From Candidatus Nealsoniibacteriota bacterium (lineage in GTDB: Bacteria > Patescibacteriota > Minisyncoccia > Minisyncoccales > PWPS01), in the NCBI GenBank assembly GCA_003557065.1, contig PWPS01000056.1, positions 1 through 7,966 on the forward strand: DNA of 7,966 nucleotides, written 5' to 3'. Shown one piece after another: positions 1 to 5,099 of the stretch. Numbering within the stretch: position 1 is the stretch's first letter; the number at the start of each line of letters is the position of its first letter. A model generated the notes under the pieces. It was not told the origin of the DNA. It made no database searches and saw only the letters and a program-made list of their open reading frames with translations. Position numbers and translations under genes: made by a program.

Positions 1-2
1 CG

Positions 3-521
3 GATATTGATGTTTTTGAACTGAATAAACTAATAAAAAAGTGGGTCATCTTATTCCAAGGTGAAGGTTACGATTTTAAAGATTGTAAAATAACGACCAA
101 TCCTGCAGGAGATTGGTCCATTAGTGGATTCAGTGCGGATTCGGGTCTGACGGGCAGAAAAATTGTTGTTGATGCTTATGGTCCACGGGTTCCCGTAGGT
201 GGGGGAGCGTTCTCAGGAAAGGATCCCACCAAGGTGGATAGGAGTGCGGCTTATATGGCCAGAAAAATAGCTTTGGATTATCTTACAAAGGAAAAAGGCT
301 CGGAGGTGTTTGTTAAATTAGCGTACGTAATCGGTAGAAAAGATCCGGTTATGAAATCGGTCTGGGTAGATGGAGAAGAAAAAGAGATAGTCAATTATAA
401 TCTTACTCCTTCAAGCATCATCACCTCCCTGAATCTAAAAAAACCGATGTATGAGGATTTGGCAATTAATGGACACTTTGGGAGAGAGGGGCTTCCTTGG
501 GACACTGATTGTCTTGACTGA
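3..521 (+). CDS. metK: S-adenosylmethionine synthetase, C-terminal part (5' end outside window)
   Basis: Makes S-adenosylmethionine from methionine and ATP in the cytoplasm, supplying the methyl donor for methylation reactions. The frame is open from base 3 with no start in the window, leaving about 172 residues of a protein usually near 380-400. It shows the central-to-C-terminal signature of the family: SGLTGRK, then GGGAFSGKD (the glycine-rich phosphate-binding motif), DPTKVDRSAAYMAR, and near the end NGHFGR followed by LPWD, matching the usual AAYGHFGR...FPWE. An internal GTG at 234 (the V of KVDRSAAY) is not the start, because the conserved motifs continue in frame upstream of it. The gene ends at TGA 519-521. 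A promoter-like TTGACT overlaps its last codons, so the next gene is probably transcribed separately. Identity is very secure; only the N-terminus is unknown. Confidence 0.97.
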   Translation, partial: DIDVFELNKLIKKWVILFQGEGYDFKDCKITTNPAGDWSISGFSADSGLTGRKIVVDAYGPRVPVGGGAFSGKDPTKVDRSAAYMARKIALDYLTKEKGSEVFVKLAYVIGRKDPVMKSVWVDGEEKEIVNYNLTPSSIITSLNLKKPMYEDLAINGHFGREGLPWDTDCLD

Positions 522-542
522 TTTTTCAGAATGTGTTACTGT
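514..542 (+). promoter_or_regulatory. Candidate promoter for the 125-aa membrane protein gene
   Basis: TTGACT (514-519) at the metK stop codon is separated by 17 nt from TACTGT (537-542), which is preceded by TG to give the extended -10 form TGTTACTGT (534-542). Transcription would start near 549, giving a short leader containing the strong SD at 555-563. The -10 hexamer itself is only 3 of 6, so this is a moderate call. Confidence 0.4.
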
Positions 543-554
543 AAAGAAAATCTT

Positions 555-563
555 GAGAGGAGG
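555..563 (+). promoter_or_regulatory. Strong Shine-Dalgarno site fixing the start at 571
   Basis: GAGAGGAGG lies 7 nt upstream of the ATG at 571. It decides the start of the gene: the frame is open further back to an ATG at 451, but that would overlap metK by 71 bases and has no SD. It stands out because most genes in this window have no SD at all. The 9-mer GTAAAGAAA (541-549) just upstream recurs before the SD of the 35-aa gene at 2392-2400. Confidence 0.8.
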
Positions 564-570
564 ATGTTGG

Positions 571-948
571 ATGCGATTTTTTCATATTGTGCTGCTCGGT
601 TTCTTTTTAATGGTTCTTGTTTTTTATGTGGCAAGAGTAATGATTTTGACTTCCAAAAAGATACGGATAAAGGAAACGGATGATGAGTTCATGCAAATGA
701 TAAGGAGTGTTTATCCGTCAAGGATTTATGAGAATGACTGGGAGTACAGGAAAAGAATTTTCCCGGAGGTTTACAAAAAAGCGGGGAAGAATATTGCTTT
801 TTCGGTTTTATTCGGAAGGGGCGTCAATGAAGTAAGTGAAAAAGAAAGAAAGATAATGGAGTCGTTGCCGAAAGACCCCAATTCTGAAGATTTGAAAAAG
901 TTGGCTCAAAGCATTGCCGATGATCCACTTATTATGCCTCCCGAATAA
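571..948 (+). CDS. Small membrane-anchored protein of unknown function, 125 aa
   Basis: I do not recognise the family. The start at ATG 571 is set by the strong SD 7 nt upstream. Residues about 3-26 are a hydrophobic helix (FHIVLLGFF...VLVFYVARVMIL) followed by SKK, which suggests one N-terminal membrane anchor with the remaining ~95 residues, charged and helix-rich, probably in the cytoplasm by the positive-inside rule. The soluble part contains an aromatic and basic stretch (YENDWEYRKRIFPEVYKK) and ends in a KDPNSEDLKKLAQS helix and the tail LIMPPE. The last codons, CCT CCC GAA TAA, form the left arm and loop of the terminator, so the C-terminus is physically part of the hairpin. The 35-aa gene at 2414 ends the same way. 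Being coding is supported by the start signals, length and promoter; the function is open. Confidence 0.75.
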   Translation: MRFFHIVLLGFFLMVLVFYVARVMILTSKKIRIKETDDEFMQMIRSVYPSRIYENDWEYRKRIFPEVYKKAGKNIAFSVLFGRGVNEVSEKERKIMESLPKDPNSEDLKKLAQSIADDPLIMPPE

Positions 949-963
949 CAGGGAGGTTTTTTT
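937..963 (+). terminator. Intrinsic terminator overlapping the stop codon
   Basis: Left arm CCTCCC (937-942), 8-nt loop GAATAACA (943-950), right arm GGGAGG (951-956), then seven T (957-963). The stop codon TAA (946-948) sits in the loop and the Pro-Pro codons form the left arm. This is a 6-bp all-strong stem except one A-T pair. A near copy is found at 2506-2538. Confidence 0.85.
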
Positions 964-982
964 ATCGGCTTTTATTCTTACG

Positions 983-991
983 TGTTATACT
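983..991 (+). promoter_or_regulatory. Extended -10 promoter for mgtE
   Basis: TGTTATACT is an extended -10 element (TGn plus TATACT, 5 of 6 to TATAAT). No good -35 is visible 17 nt upstream. Transcription would start near 998, giving a leader of about 40 nt to the ATG at 1038, too short for an M-box magnesium riboswitch. Confidence 0.55.
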
Positions 992-1037
992 TTATATAGT
1001 TTATTAATTTGAAAACGGGATTTCGCTTTAATTGAAA

Positions 1038-2357
1038 ATGGATATGAAAAATAAAAAATACAAGAAATTACATCCCGCTGAAATAGTGGATATTTATCCT
1101 GCTCTTTCTGAAGAGGAGAGAGTTCTGGTTATAGAATCTTCCGACAAAGAGAAGATATCTTTTCTTTTACGGGAAATTTCTCCTGAGTATAAAAATAATT
1201 TATTAAAAAAACTTAATAACCCCAAACTAAAAGAAGCCTTGTCCGAGATTTCCAGTGATGAACTGGTTGATATTTTGGGTGAGCTTTCCATAGGGAACGC
1301 CAAGAGAGTGCTTGGTCTTCTAAGAAGAGAAGATGTGGATACGGTGAAGTGGTTGATGAAATATGAAGAGGGGACGGCAGGAAGCTTAATGGCTACCGAA
1401 TATATCGCCCTAAAAGGAAGAATGAAAATCAGTCAGGCGGTAAAGAAGATAAGAGAGATAAATCCCAGGACGGAAATGCTTAGCTATATCTATATTGTGG
1501 ATGAAGAAAAAAAACTGGTCGGTGTGATTCCGATGCGAAGACTTTTCACCGAATCAATGGAAACTACACTTGAAGATATTATGATAGATAATGTCATTTC
1601 CGCAACTCCTCAAGAAGATCAGGAAGAGGTGGCAAGAATGATGGTCAAGTATGATCTTCTAGCTCTTCCGGTGGTCAATTCCAGGAAAAAATTAATAGGA
1701 ATAATTACCTTGGATGATGTTGTTGATGTTCTTGAAGAAGAGGCGACCGAAGATATAATGAAGATGGCGGGAGCTGCCGGTTACGAAAAAAGGGAAAAAG
1801 AAAGAAGTGATAGATTGTTGAATACGGGCATAGTGCAAGCGGTGAAAATTAGGTTACCATGGCTTTTAATTGCCTTATTCGGCGGACTGATGGCCGGTGG
1901 AATAATCGGTTTTTTTGAAGAGACTCTTTCCGCCGTAGTTGCACTTGCTTTTTTTGTTCCCGTCATCATGGATATGGCCGGTAATGTAGGCACGCAATCT
2001 TCTACCATTTTTGTGCGTGGATTGGCGTTGGGCCAAATAAAGGCTGAAGATTTCCCCGGATATCTTTTAGCCGAGGTGGGAACCGGGGTCGTCATCGGAC
2101 TAATAAGCGGTCTTTTGGTTACGATGATTGCTGCTACTTGGCAGGGAAGTGTAATTTTAGGAGCCGTTATAGGGGTCTCCATGTTTCTTAGTATTATATT
2201 GGCTACTTCTCTCGGATTTTTAATTCCATGGATTATATATGCCTTGAACTTTGATCCTGCTACCGGATCCAACCCAATAATTACAACGATAAAGGATATT
2301 ACCAGTTTGCTTATTTATTTTACTATAGCTACCTCTCTTATGGAGCATTTCTTTTGA
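1038..2357 (+). CDS. mgtE: Magnesium transporter MgtE
   Basis: Inner-membrane Mg2+ channel gated by intracellular magnesium. From ATG 1038 it is 439 aa, the usual length. Order: MgtE N-domain of helical repeats (about 12-115, with LVDILGELSIGNAKRVL), the linker EEGTAGSLMATEYI, two CBS domains (about 118-178 and 183-238, the second with ALPVVNSRKKLIGIITLDDV), a plug-helix region, then a five-helix membrane domain from about 273. Signature residues are GNVGTQ (315-320) and the Asp of TIKDITSLLIYF (about 420), corresponding to the pore Mg2+-site aspartate described for Thermus MgtE. Starts are ambiguous: TTG 1032, ATG 1038 and ATG 1044 are all in frame and none has an SD; I chose the first ATG. 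The stop TGA is followed at once by the -35 box of the next unit, and no terminator is seen between them. Confidence 0.95.
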   Translation: MDMKNKKYKKLHPAEIVDIYPALSEEERVLVIESSDKEKISFLLREISPEYKNNLLKKLNNPKLKEALSEISSDELVDILGELSIGNAKRVLGLLRREDVDTVKWLMKYEEGTAGSLMATEYIALKGRMKISQAVKKIREINPRTEMLSYIYIVDEEKKLVGVIPMRRLFTESMETTLEDIMIDNVISATPQEDQEEVARMMVKYDLLALPVVNSRKKLIGIITLDDVVDVLEEEATEDIMKMAGAAGYEKREKERSDRLLNTGIVQAVKIRLPWLLIALFGGLMAGGIIGFFEETLSAVVALAFFVPVIMDMAGNVGTQSSTIFVRGLALGQIKAEDFPGYLLAEVGTGVVIGLISGLLVTMIAATWQGSVILGAVIGVSMFLSIILATSLGFLIPWIIYALNFDPATGSNPIITTIKDITSLLIYFTIATSLMEHFF

Positions 2358-2388
2358 TTGACAAACCTTGGAAGGGTGTCATTATAAG
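2358..2388 (+). promoter_or_regulatory. Promoter for the 35-aa peptide gene
   Basis: A perfect TTGACA (2358-2363) begins at the base after the mgtE stop. TATAAG (2383-2388) follows after 19 nt, or TTATAA (2382-2387) after 18 nt. A start of transcription near 2395 would place the SD at 2398-2405 almost at the 5' end. It has the best -35 in the window, unlike the other promoters, which rely on an extended -10. Confidence 0.65.
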
Positions 2389-2397
2389 TACGTAAAG

Positions 2398-2405
2398 AAA
2401 GGAGG
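2398..2405 (+). promoter_or_regulatory. Strong Shine-Dalgarno site for the GTG start at 2414
   Basis: AAAGGAGG, complementary to the 16S 3' end, ends 8 nt before GTG 2414. It is the strongest SD in the window and the main reason to accept such a short reading frame as translated. GTAAAGAAA (2392-2400) overlaps it and also occurs before the SD at 555-563. Confidence 0.8.
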
Positions 2406-2413
2406 ACAGGTTC

Positions 2414-2521
2414 GTGGAAAGAGAAGTGATTATCGTTTTGATTTTCATACTTCTTTTCGGATGCGTGATTGTTGGTGGTTCGAAAGAATCGGACAAAAAA
2501 AGGCATAAGCCTCCCGAGTAG
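2414..2521 (+). CDS. 35-aa small membrane or lipoprotein-like peptide
   Basis: A GTG-started frame of 35 codons. It reads MEREVIIVLIFILL, then FGCVIVGG, then a very basic and polar tail SKESDKKRHKPPE. Residues about 5-22 form a single hydrophobic segment. LFGC (14-17) resembles a lipobox but has Phe where a small residue is usual, so a lipoprotein is possible but not firm; a small single-pass membrane protein is the alternative. Evidence that it is real is contextual: a TTGACA promoter, an ideal SD and a terminator that uses its last codons, together defining a transcript of only about 145 nt. It ends in PPE-stop within the terminator, as does the gene at 571-948. No homologue is known to me. 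A small RNA that merely contains this frame is a less likely alternative given the SD. Confidence 0.65.
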   Translation: MEREVIIVLIFILLFGCVIVGGSKESDKKRHKPPE

Positions 2522-2538
2522 GGAGGTCTTATTTTTTT
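2506..2538 (+). terminator. Intrinsic terminator overlapping the stop codon of the 35-aa gene
   Basis: Core stem CCTCCC (2510-2515) with GGGAGG (2521-2526) and a 5-nt loop GAGTA. It is extended by a G-T pair and, past one bulged C, by TAA pairing with TTA. Seven T follow (2532-2538). The stop codon TAG (2519-2521) spans the loop and the first base of the right arm. Confidence 0.85.
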
Positions 2539-2552
2539 ACTACTTCCAAATA

Positions 2553-2567
2553 TGATAACATTATAAT
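2553..2567 (+). promoter_or_regulatory. Candidate promoter for the nucleoside deaminase
   Basis: Two overlapping options: extended -10 TGATAACAT (2553-2561), or a perfect TATAAT (2562-2567). With the latter the transcript would start near 2574, leaving a leader of only about 12 nt before ATG 2586 and no room for an SD. No clear -35. Confidence 0.5.
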
Positions 2568-2585
2568 AATCATAAACTGGTTTTT

Positions 2586-3059
2586 ATGGATCATAAGAAA
2601 TATATAAAAAGATGCATAGAGCTTTCCTTAAAAGCTTTGGAAAGAGGAGATAATCCTTTTGGGGCTCTGATAGCGGACGAGTCGGGAGTACTGGTTGAAT
2701 CTATTAACGGGATAAAGGAAAACGACGTTACCAATCATGCCGAAATAATGGCCATGAGAGAAGCTCAGAAGATTAAGAAAACCGATGATTTTTCCAATTA
2801 CACCATCTACTCCAACTGCGAACCCTGTCCGATGTGTGCTTTTATGATGAGGGAATTAAAATTCAAAAGAGTTGTTTTTTCCATAAAAAGTCCTCATATG
2901 GGAGGATATTCAAAATGGAATATATTGGAAGATCTGGACCTGCTTAATTTTGAACCGGTTTTCAGTGCTCCTCCTGAAATAATTTCCGGAATTCTTGAAA
3001 AAGAGGCACAAGCTGTTTTCAAGAAGGTCGGTTGGACTATGCAAGAAGGCATGAATTAA
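2586..3059 (+). CDS. Nucleoside/nucleobase deaminase (CMP/dCMP-type, TadA/GuaD-like)
   Basis: A 157-aa zinc-dependent deaminase of the cytidine deaminase superfamily. The zinc and catalytic motifs are complete: HAE at residues 51-53 (His ligand, Glu proton shuttle) and PCPMC at 80-84 (Cys81 and Cys84). NPFGALIAD (23-31) is the usual substrate-pocket strand. After the second motif it runs MMRELKFKRVVFSIKSPHMGGYSKWNIL, which is not the standard TadA continuation, so a tRNA adenosine deaminase is unlikely; guanine, cytosine or a free nucleoside are all possible substrates. It probably works in base salvage in the cytoplasm. ATG 2586 is the only sensible start, with a very short leader and no SD. 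No terminator is visible after it. Class is secure, substrate is not. Confidence 0.88.
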   Translation: MDHKKYIKRCIELSLKALERGDNPFGALIADESGVLVESINGIKENDVTNHAEIMAMREAQKIKKTDDFSNYTIYSNCEPCPMCAFMMRELKFKRVVFSIKSPHMGGYSKWNILEDLDLLNFEPVFSAPPEIISGILEKEAQAVFKKVGWTMQEGMN

Positions 3060-3335
3060 AAAATAATAATAGATAGCCCTATGAGAGAGATAAGTAGAAA
3101 GCTTTATGATTCTATTTTTTGTGATTGCGAAGATAATTTTCATAGTTATATTTTTCCTTTTTGAAAGGGTGGTCCGTGGGAGCTTCTTTTAAGAGAACCG
3201 TCTTTACTGGATATGAATATGAAAAATCCGTTTTTAGTATAGTTGAGTTTCTTTATCCAGGATTGATAGGTGAAAAGAGTAGTTCCGGTAATGAAAAATA
3301 TTCGTTTTTGATTAATAGTTTAATTGACAAAAATC
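3060..3335 (+). other. 276-bp gap without a convincing gene
   Basis: No recognisable gene, terminator or RNA. Three short frames overlap here. ATG 3106 to TAA 3192 encodes 28 residues, strongly hydrophobic (MILFFVIAKIIFIV...) with a basic tail (FERVVRGSFF), like a single-pass micro-protein, but it has no SD. ATG 3081 to TGA 3164 (27 aa) and TTG 3161 to TGA 3364 (67 aa, overlapping the cupin start) are unrecognised. A possible TATAGT -10 lies at 3238-3243. None of these reaches a level where I would call a gene. Confidence 0.5.
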
Positions 3336-3632
3336 ATGGAAAAACAGATAGAAGAACTAATTGATTACACCGATGGGGGTATTGTTAGTAAGGAAGTAGT
3401 TAAAGATGGCAGTCTTGATGTGACTCTTTTTTGCATGGGGTCGGGTCAAAGTATAGGTGAACACACCTCTTCCAAAAAGGGTTTTCTGTATGTAATTGAG
3501 GGTGAGGGCGTCTTCAGCTTTAAAGATGAAAATACAAAGATGAATGCGGGTAAATTAATTTTTATTGAAGAGGGAGAAGTTCATGCGCTTCAGGCGACAA
3601 CTGACTTAAGTTTTCTTCTGGTCATTCATTAA
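3336..3632 (+). CDS. Single-domain cupin protein, 98 aa
   Basis: A small cupin beta-barrel, residues about 28-97. The glycine-rich motif 1 region is GEHTSSKKGFLYVIEGEG (41-58) and motif 2 is AGKLIFIEEGEVHAL (71-85). The standard motif 1 metal ligands HxH...E are reduced to one His (His43), with Ser and Gly where the second His and Glu would be; motif 2 keeps His83. This EHT...VLEGEA-type pattern is known in a subgroup of small cupins, so metal binding may be altered or absent. Such proteins serve as sugar or ligand sensors, isomerases or stand-alone binding proteins; I cannot assign one. I take ATG 3336 rather than TTG 3324, which is in frame but has no SD either. No clear terminator follows, only the hairpin at 3642-3659. 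Confidence 0.85.
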   Translation: MEKQIEELIDYTDGGIVSKEVVKDGSLDVTLFCMGSGQSIGEHTSSKKGFLYVIEGEGVFSFKDENTKMNAGKLIFIEEGEVHALQATTDLSFLLVIH

Positions 3633-3641
3633 ATCTATATG

Positions 3642-3659
3642 ACCGGAAGAGGCTTCGGT
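3642..3659. promoter_or_regulatory. Imperfect palindrome over a -35 region
   Basis: ACCGGAAGAGGCTTCGGT pairs as ACCG+AAG with CTT+CGGT, one bulged G and a 3-nt loop. There is no T-run after it, so it is a poor terminator. It lies where the -35 of the next promoter (extended -10 at 3670-3678) would be, so it could be an operator for a DNA-binding regulator. Confidence 0.3.
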
Positions 3660-3669
3660 ATGAAAATTG

Positions 3670-3678
3670 TGATAGAAT
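3670..3678 (+). promoter_or_regulatory. Extended -10 promoter for the exported beta-rich protein
   Basis: TGATAGAAT is an extended -10 (TGn plus TAGAAT, 5 of 6). Transcription would start near 3685, giving a leader of about 46 nt that is T-rich and has no SD before ATG 3731. Confidence 0.5.
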
Positions 3679-3730
3679 AGAATTAGTTTTCGGTTAAAGG
3701 TCGTTTTGTTAATTTTTTTACATTTTAAAA

Positions 3731-4138
3731 ATGAAAAATAAAATAGTATACATTTTATTAATTTGTCTTTTTCTGATTGGTCTTATTGTGGTCCTCGGTG
3801 GTCAAGGTGTTTCTGAACAAGTTGAAGAAGAAGATCAGTCGGCAATAATAGTAACTGATTTTTCGGTAAATGGTGAAACCGGGCAAGTTTTCTTAAATTT
3901 GGATGATGAATCCATCATTACGGCCGTTATTGCTAACGAAGGAAGCTCCGAGAAAGAAGTTGTAATGACCGTTAAGATGGACGGGGAAACATTTGATGGA
4001 CGACATACCTGGAGTTATTCCATAAATCCCGGAGAAATCAAAGAGATAGAAGAAGTGAGGGAGGTTCATCATACTTGGTATGAAGGATCTTTTACGGTTG
4101 AATTGATGGGTGATGTCATAGAAGTTATTGTAGAGTAG
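3731..4138 (+). CDS. Signal-anchored exported protein with Ig/CARDB-like domain, 135 aa
   Basis: The N-terminus is MKNK followed by a hydrophobic segment (about residues 5-23, IVYILLICLFLIG...VVLGG), a signal anchor or signal peptide. No clear signal peptidase site or lipobox is seen; Cys12 is too deep inside the helix. An acidic linker (SEQVEEEDQ) leads to about 100 residues with alternating beta-strands: FSVNGETGQVFLNL, SIITAVIANEGSSEKEVVMTVKMDGE, INPGEIKEI, then WYEGSFTVELMGDVIEVIVE. The pattern 'N-E-G ... V-x-V-x-x-D-G' with a late 'hydrophobic-x-V-E-L-x-G' resembles CARDB or other Ig-like adhesion folds, so I expect an extracytoplasmic beta-sandwich. The specific role is unknown. It is a single-gene unit, with its own promoter and a strong terminator right after it. 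Confidence 0.75.
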   Translation: MKNKIVYILLICLFLIGLIVVLGGQGVSEQVEEEDQSAIIVTDFSVNGETGQVFLNLDDESIITAVIANEGSSEKEVVMTVKMDGETFDGRHTWSYSINPGEIKEIEEVREVHHTWYEGSFTVELMGDVIEVIVE

Positions 4139-4162
4139 TTTTATTATTCAAACTATGCGCAC

Positions 4163-4195
4163 AAGACTCGGTTTAGCCGAGTCTTTGTTTTTGTG
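4163..4195 (+). terminator. Strong intrinsic terminator
   Basis: AAGACTCGG (4163-4171) pairs perfectly with CCGAGTCTT (4177-4185) around the 5-nt loop TTTAG, and a T-rich tail TTTGTTTTTGTG follows. It ends the unit starting at 3731. Its T-tract runs directly into the extended -10 of the next gene. Confidence 0.9.
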
Positions 4196-4202
4196 TTAAG
4201 AT
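4194..4202 (+). promoter_or_regulatory. Candidate extended -10 for the DUF362 gene
   Basis: TGTTAAGAT (TGn plus TAAGAT, 4 of 6) begins in the terminator's T-rich tail. A transcript from about 4209 would have a leader of about 36 nt to ATG 4245 without an SD. No -35 is evident. Confidence 0.35.
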
Positions 4203-4244
4203 TACAAAAAGGGTCGCCGGATATGTCAACCAAGTGATTTGATC

Positions 4245-5039
4245 ATGAAAAATAAAGTCTCCAAAATAAAAGTTGAAAACCTTAAGAAGTCGATCAATGA
4301 GGCGATTAATTACCTCGGTGGGCTGGAGCAGTTTTTTAATATTGGGGACGTTGTTTTGCTAAAACCCAACTTTAATACGGCCGATCCTTTTCCGGCCTCT
4401 ACGGATATTGATTTTCTGGAAACCGTTATAGACTTGGTTCATGAAGCGGGAGCTGAATCGATAGTAGTCGGAGAGTCCTCAACCGTATTGAGAAGCACGG
4501 AAAAAGAGCTTAGAAAGAAAAATGTCTTTTCTTTGCAGGACAGGGTTAATCCCGTGAAAGTAAAGAACTTCGATCACGATGAATGGATAAAAAAAAGAAT
4601 TCCCAAGGGAGAGTTTCTTAAAAAAGTTTCCGTTCCGAAGACTCTTTTGGGAGTTGATAAGGTAATTTTTTTACCCTGTTTAAAAACTCATAAATATTCG
4701 AAATTTAGTGGAAGTCTGAAACTTTCAGTTGGATTTATGAAGTCTTCCGAAAGAGTTATGTTGCATGCATGGGGCTTGCAAGAGAAAATAGCTGAATTGA
4801 ATAGAATCATTTCGCCGGATCTGATAATTATGGACGCCAGAAAATGTTTTATAAACGGAGGACCAATCAAGGGTGAAGTCAAAGATCCCAATCTGATTAT
4901 GGCCTCGACTGATAGGGTAGCGATTGATATTGAAGGAATTGAATTAATAAAGAAATATAGAGGAAACTCTTTAAAGGATATTAATCCACGAGAATTGACT
5001 CAAATAAAGAATTTTATCGAATGGGAAAATAGCTTGTAG
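4245..5039 (+). CDS. DUF362 domain protein, 264 aa
   Basis: Fits the DUF362 family (PF04015). Conserved blocks in order: VVLLKPNFNTADPFPASTD (36-54), AGAESIVVGESS (69-79), LGVDKVIFLPCLKTHKYSKFSGSLKLSVGFM (135-165, the family's K-T-H then G-x-L-K motif), H174, PDLIIMDARKC (191-201), then INGGPIKGE and MASTDRVAIDIEGIEL. Family members are often fused to, or encoded beside, 4Fe-4S ferredoxin domains, but this one has no cysteine cluster: only Cys145 and Cys201 are present. Its biochemical activity is unknown to me. I chose ATG 4245 over the in-frame TTG 4239. The neighbours give no functional hint: it seems to be a single-gene unit between a terminator and the lemA promoter. Confidence 0.88.
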   Translation: MKNKVSKIKVENLKKSINEAINYLGGLEQFFNIGDVVLLKPNFNTADPFPASTDIDFLETVIDLVHEAGAESIVVGESSTVLRSTEKELRKKNVFSLQDRVNPVKVKNFDHDEWIKKRIPKGEFLKKVSVPKTLLGVDKVIFLPCLKTHKYSKFSGSLKLSVGFMKSSERVMLHAWGLQEKIAELNRIISPDLIIMDARKCFINGGPIKGEVKDPNLIMASTDRVAIDIEGIELIKKYRGNSLKDINPRELTQIKNFIEWENSL

Positions 5040-5055
5040 CAAGCGAAATTTTTTA

Positions 5056-5064
5056 TGATATAAT
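5056..5064 (+). promoter_or_regulatory. Extended -10 promoter for lemA-htpX
   Basis: TGATATAAT is a perfect extended -10 (TGn plus TATAAT). A weak TTGTAG lies at 5034-5039 with 19-nt spacing. Transcription near 5071 gives a leader of about 29 nt made almost only of A and T, without an SD, before ATG 5100. Confidence 0.65.
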
Positions 5065-5099
5065 CAATCAAAAGATTCTATTAATTTAAAAATAAAACT

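Noticed and set aside
451..570. Upstream in-frame extension of the 125-aa gene to ATG 451
   Set aside because: It overlaps the conserved C-terminus of metK by 71 bases, has no SD, and the strong SD at 555-563 points to ATG 571.
998..1037. Mg2+-sensing M-box riboswitch before mgtE
   Set aside because: Only about 40 nt separate the predicted transcription start from the ATG, far too short for an M-box.
1781..2272. 163-codon frame on the - strand
   Set aside because: It lies fully inside the MgtE membrane domain, has no recognisable motif and is a shadow of the real gene.
2586..3059. Naming the deaminase tadA
   Set aside because: The sequence after the PCPMC motif differs from the TadA pattern, and zinc motifs alone do not tell the substrate.
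3161..3364. 67-codon TTG-started frame, possibly joined to the 3081-3164 frame by a frameshift
   Set aside because: No SD, no recognisable domain in either part, and it overlaps the start of the cupin gene; kept only as part of the gap description.
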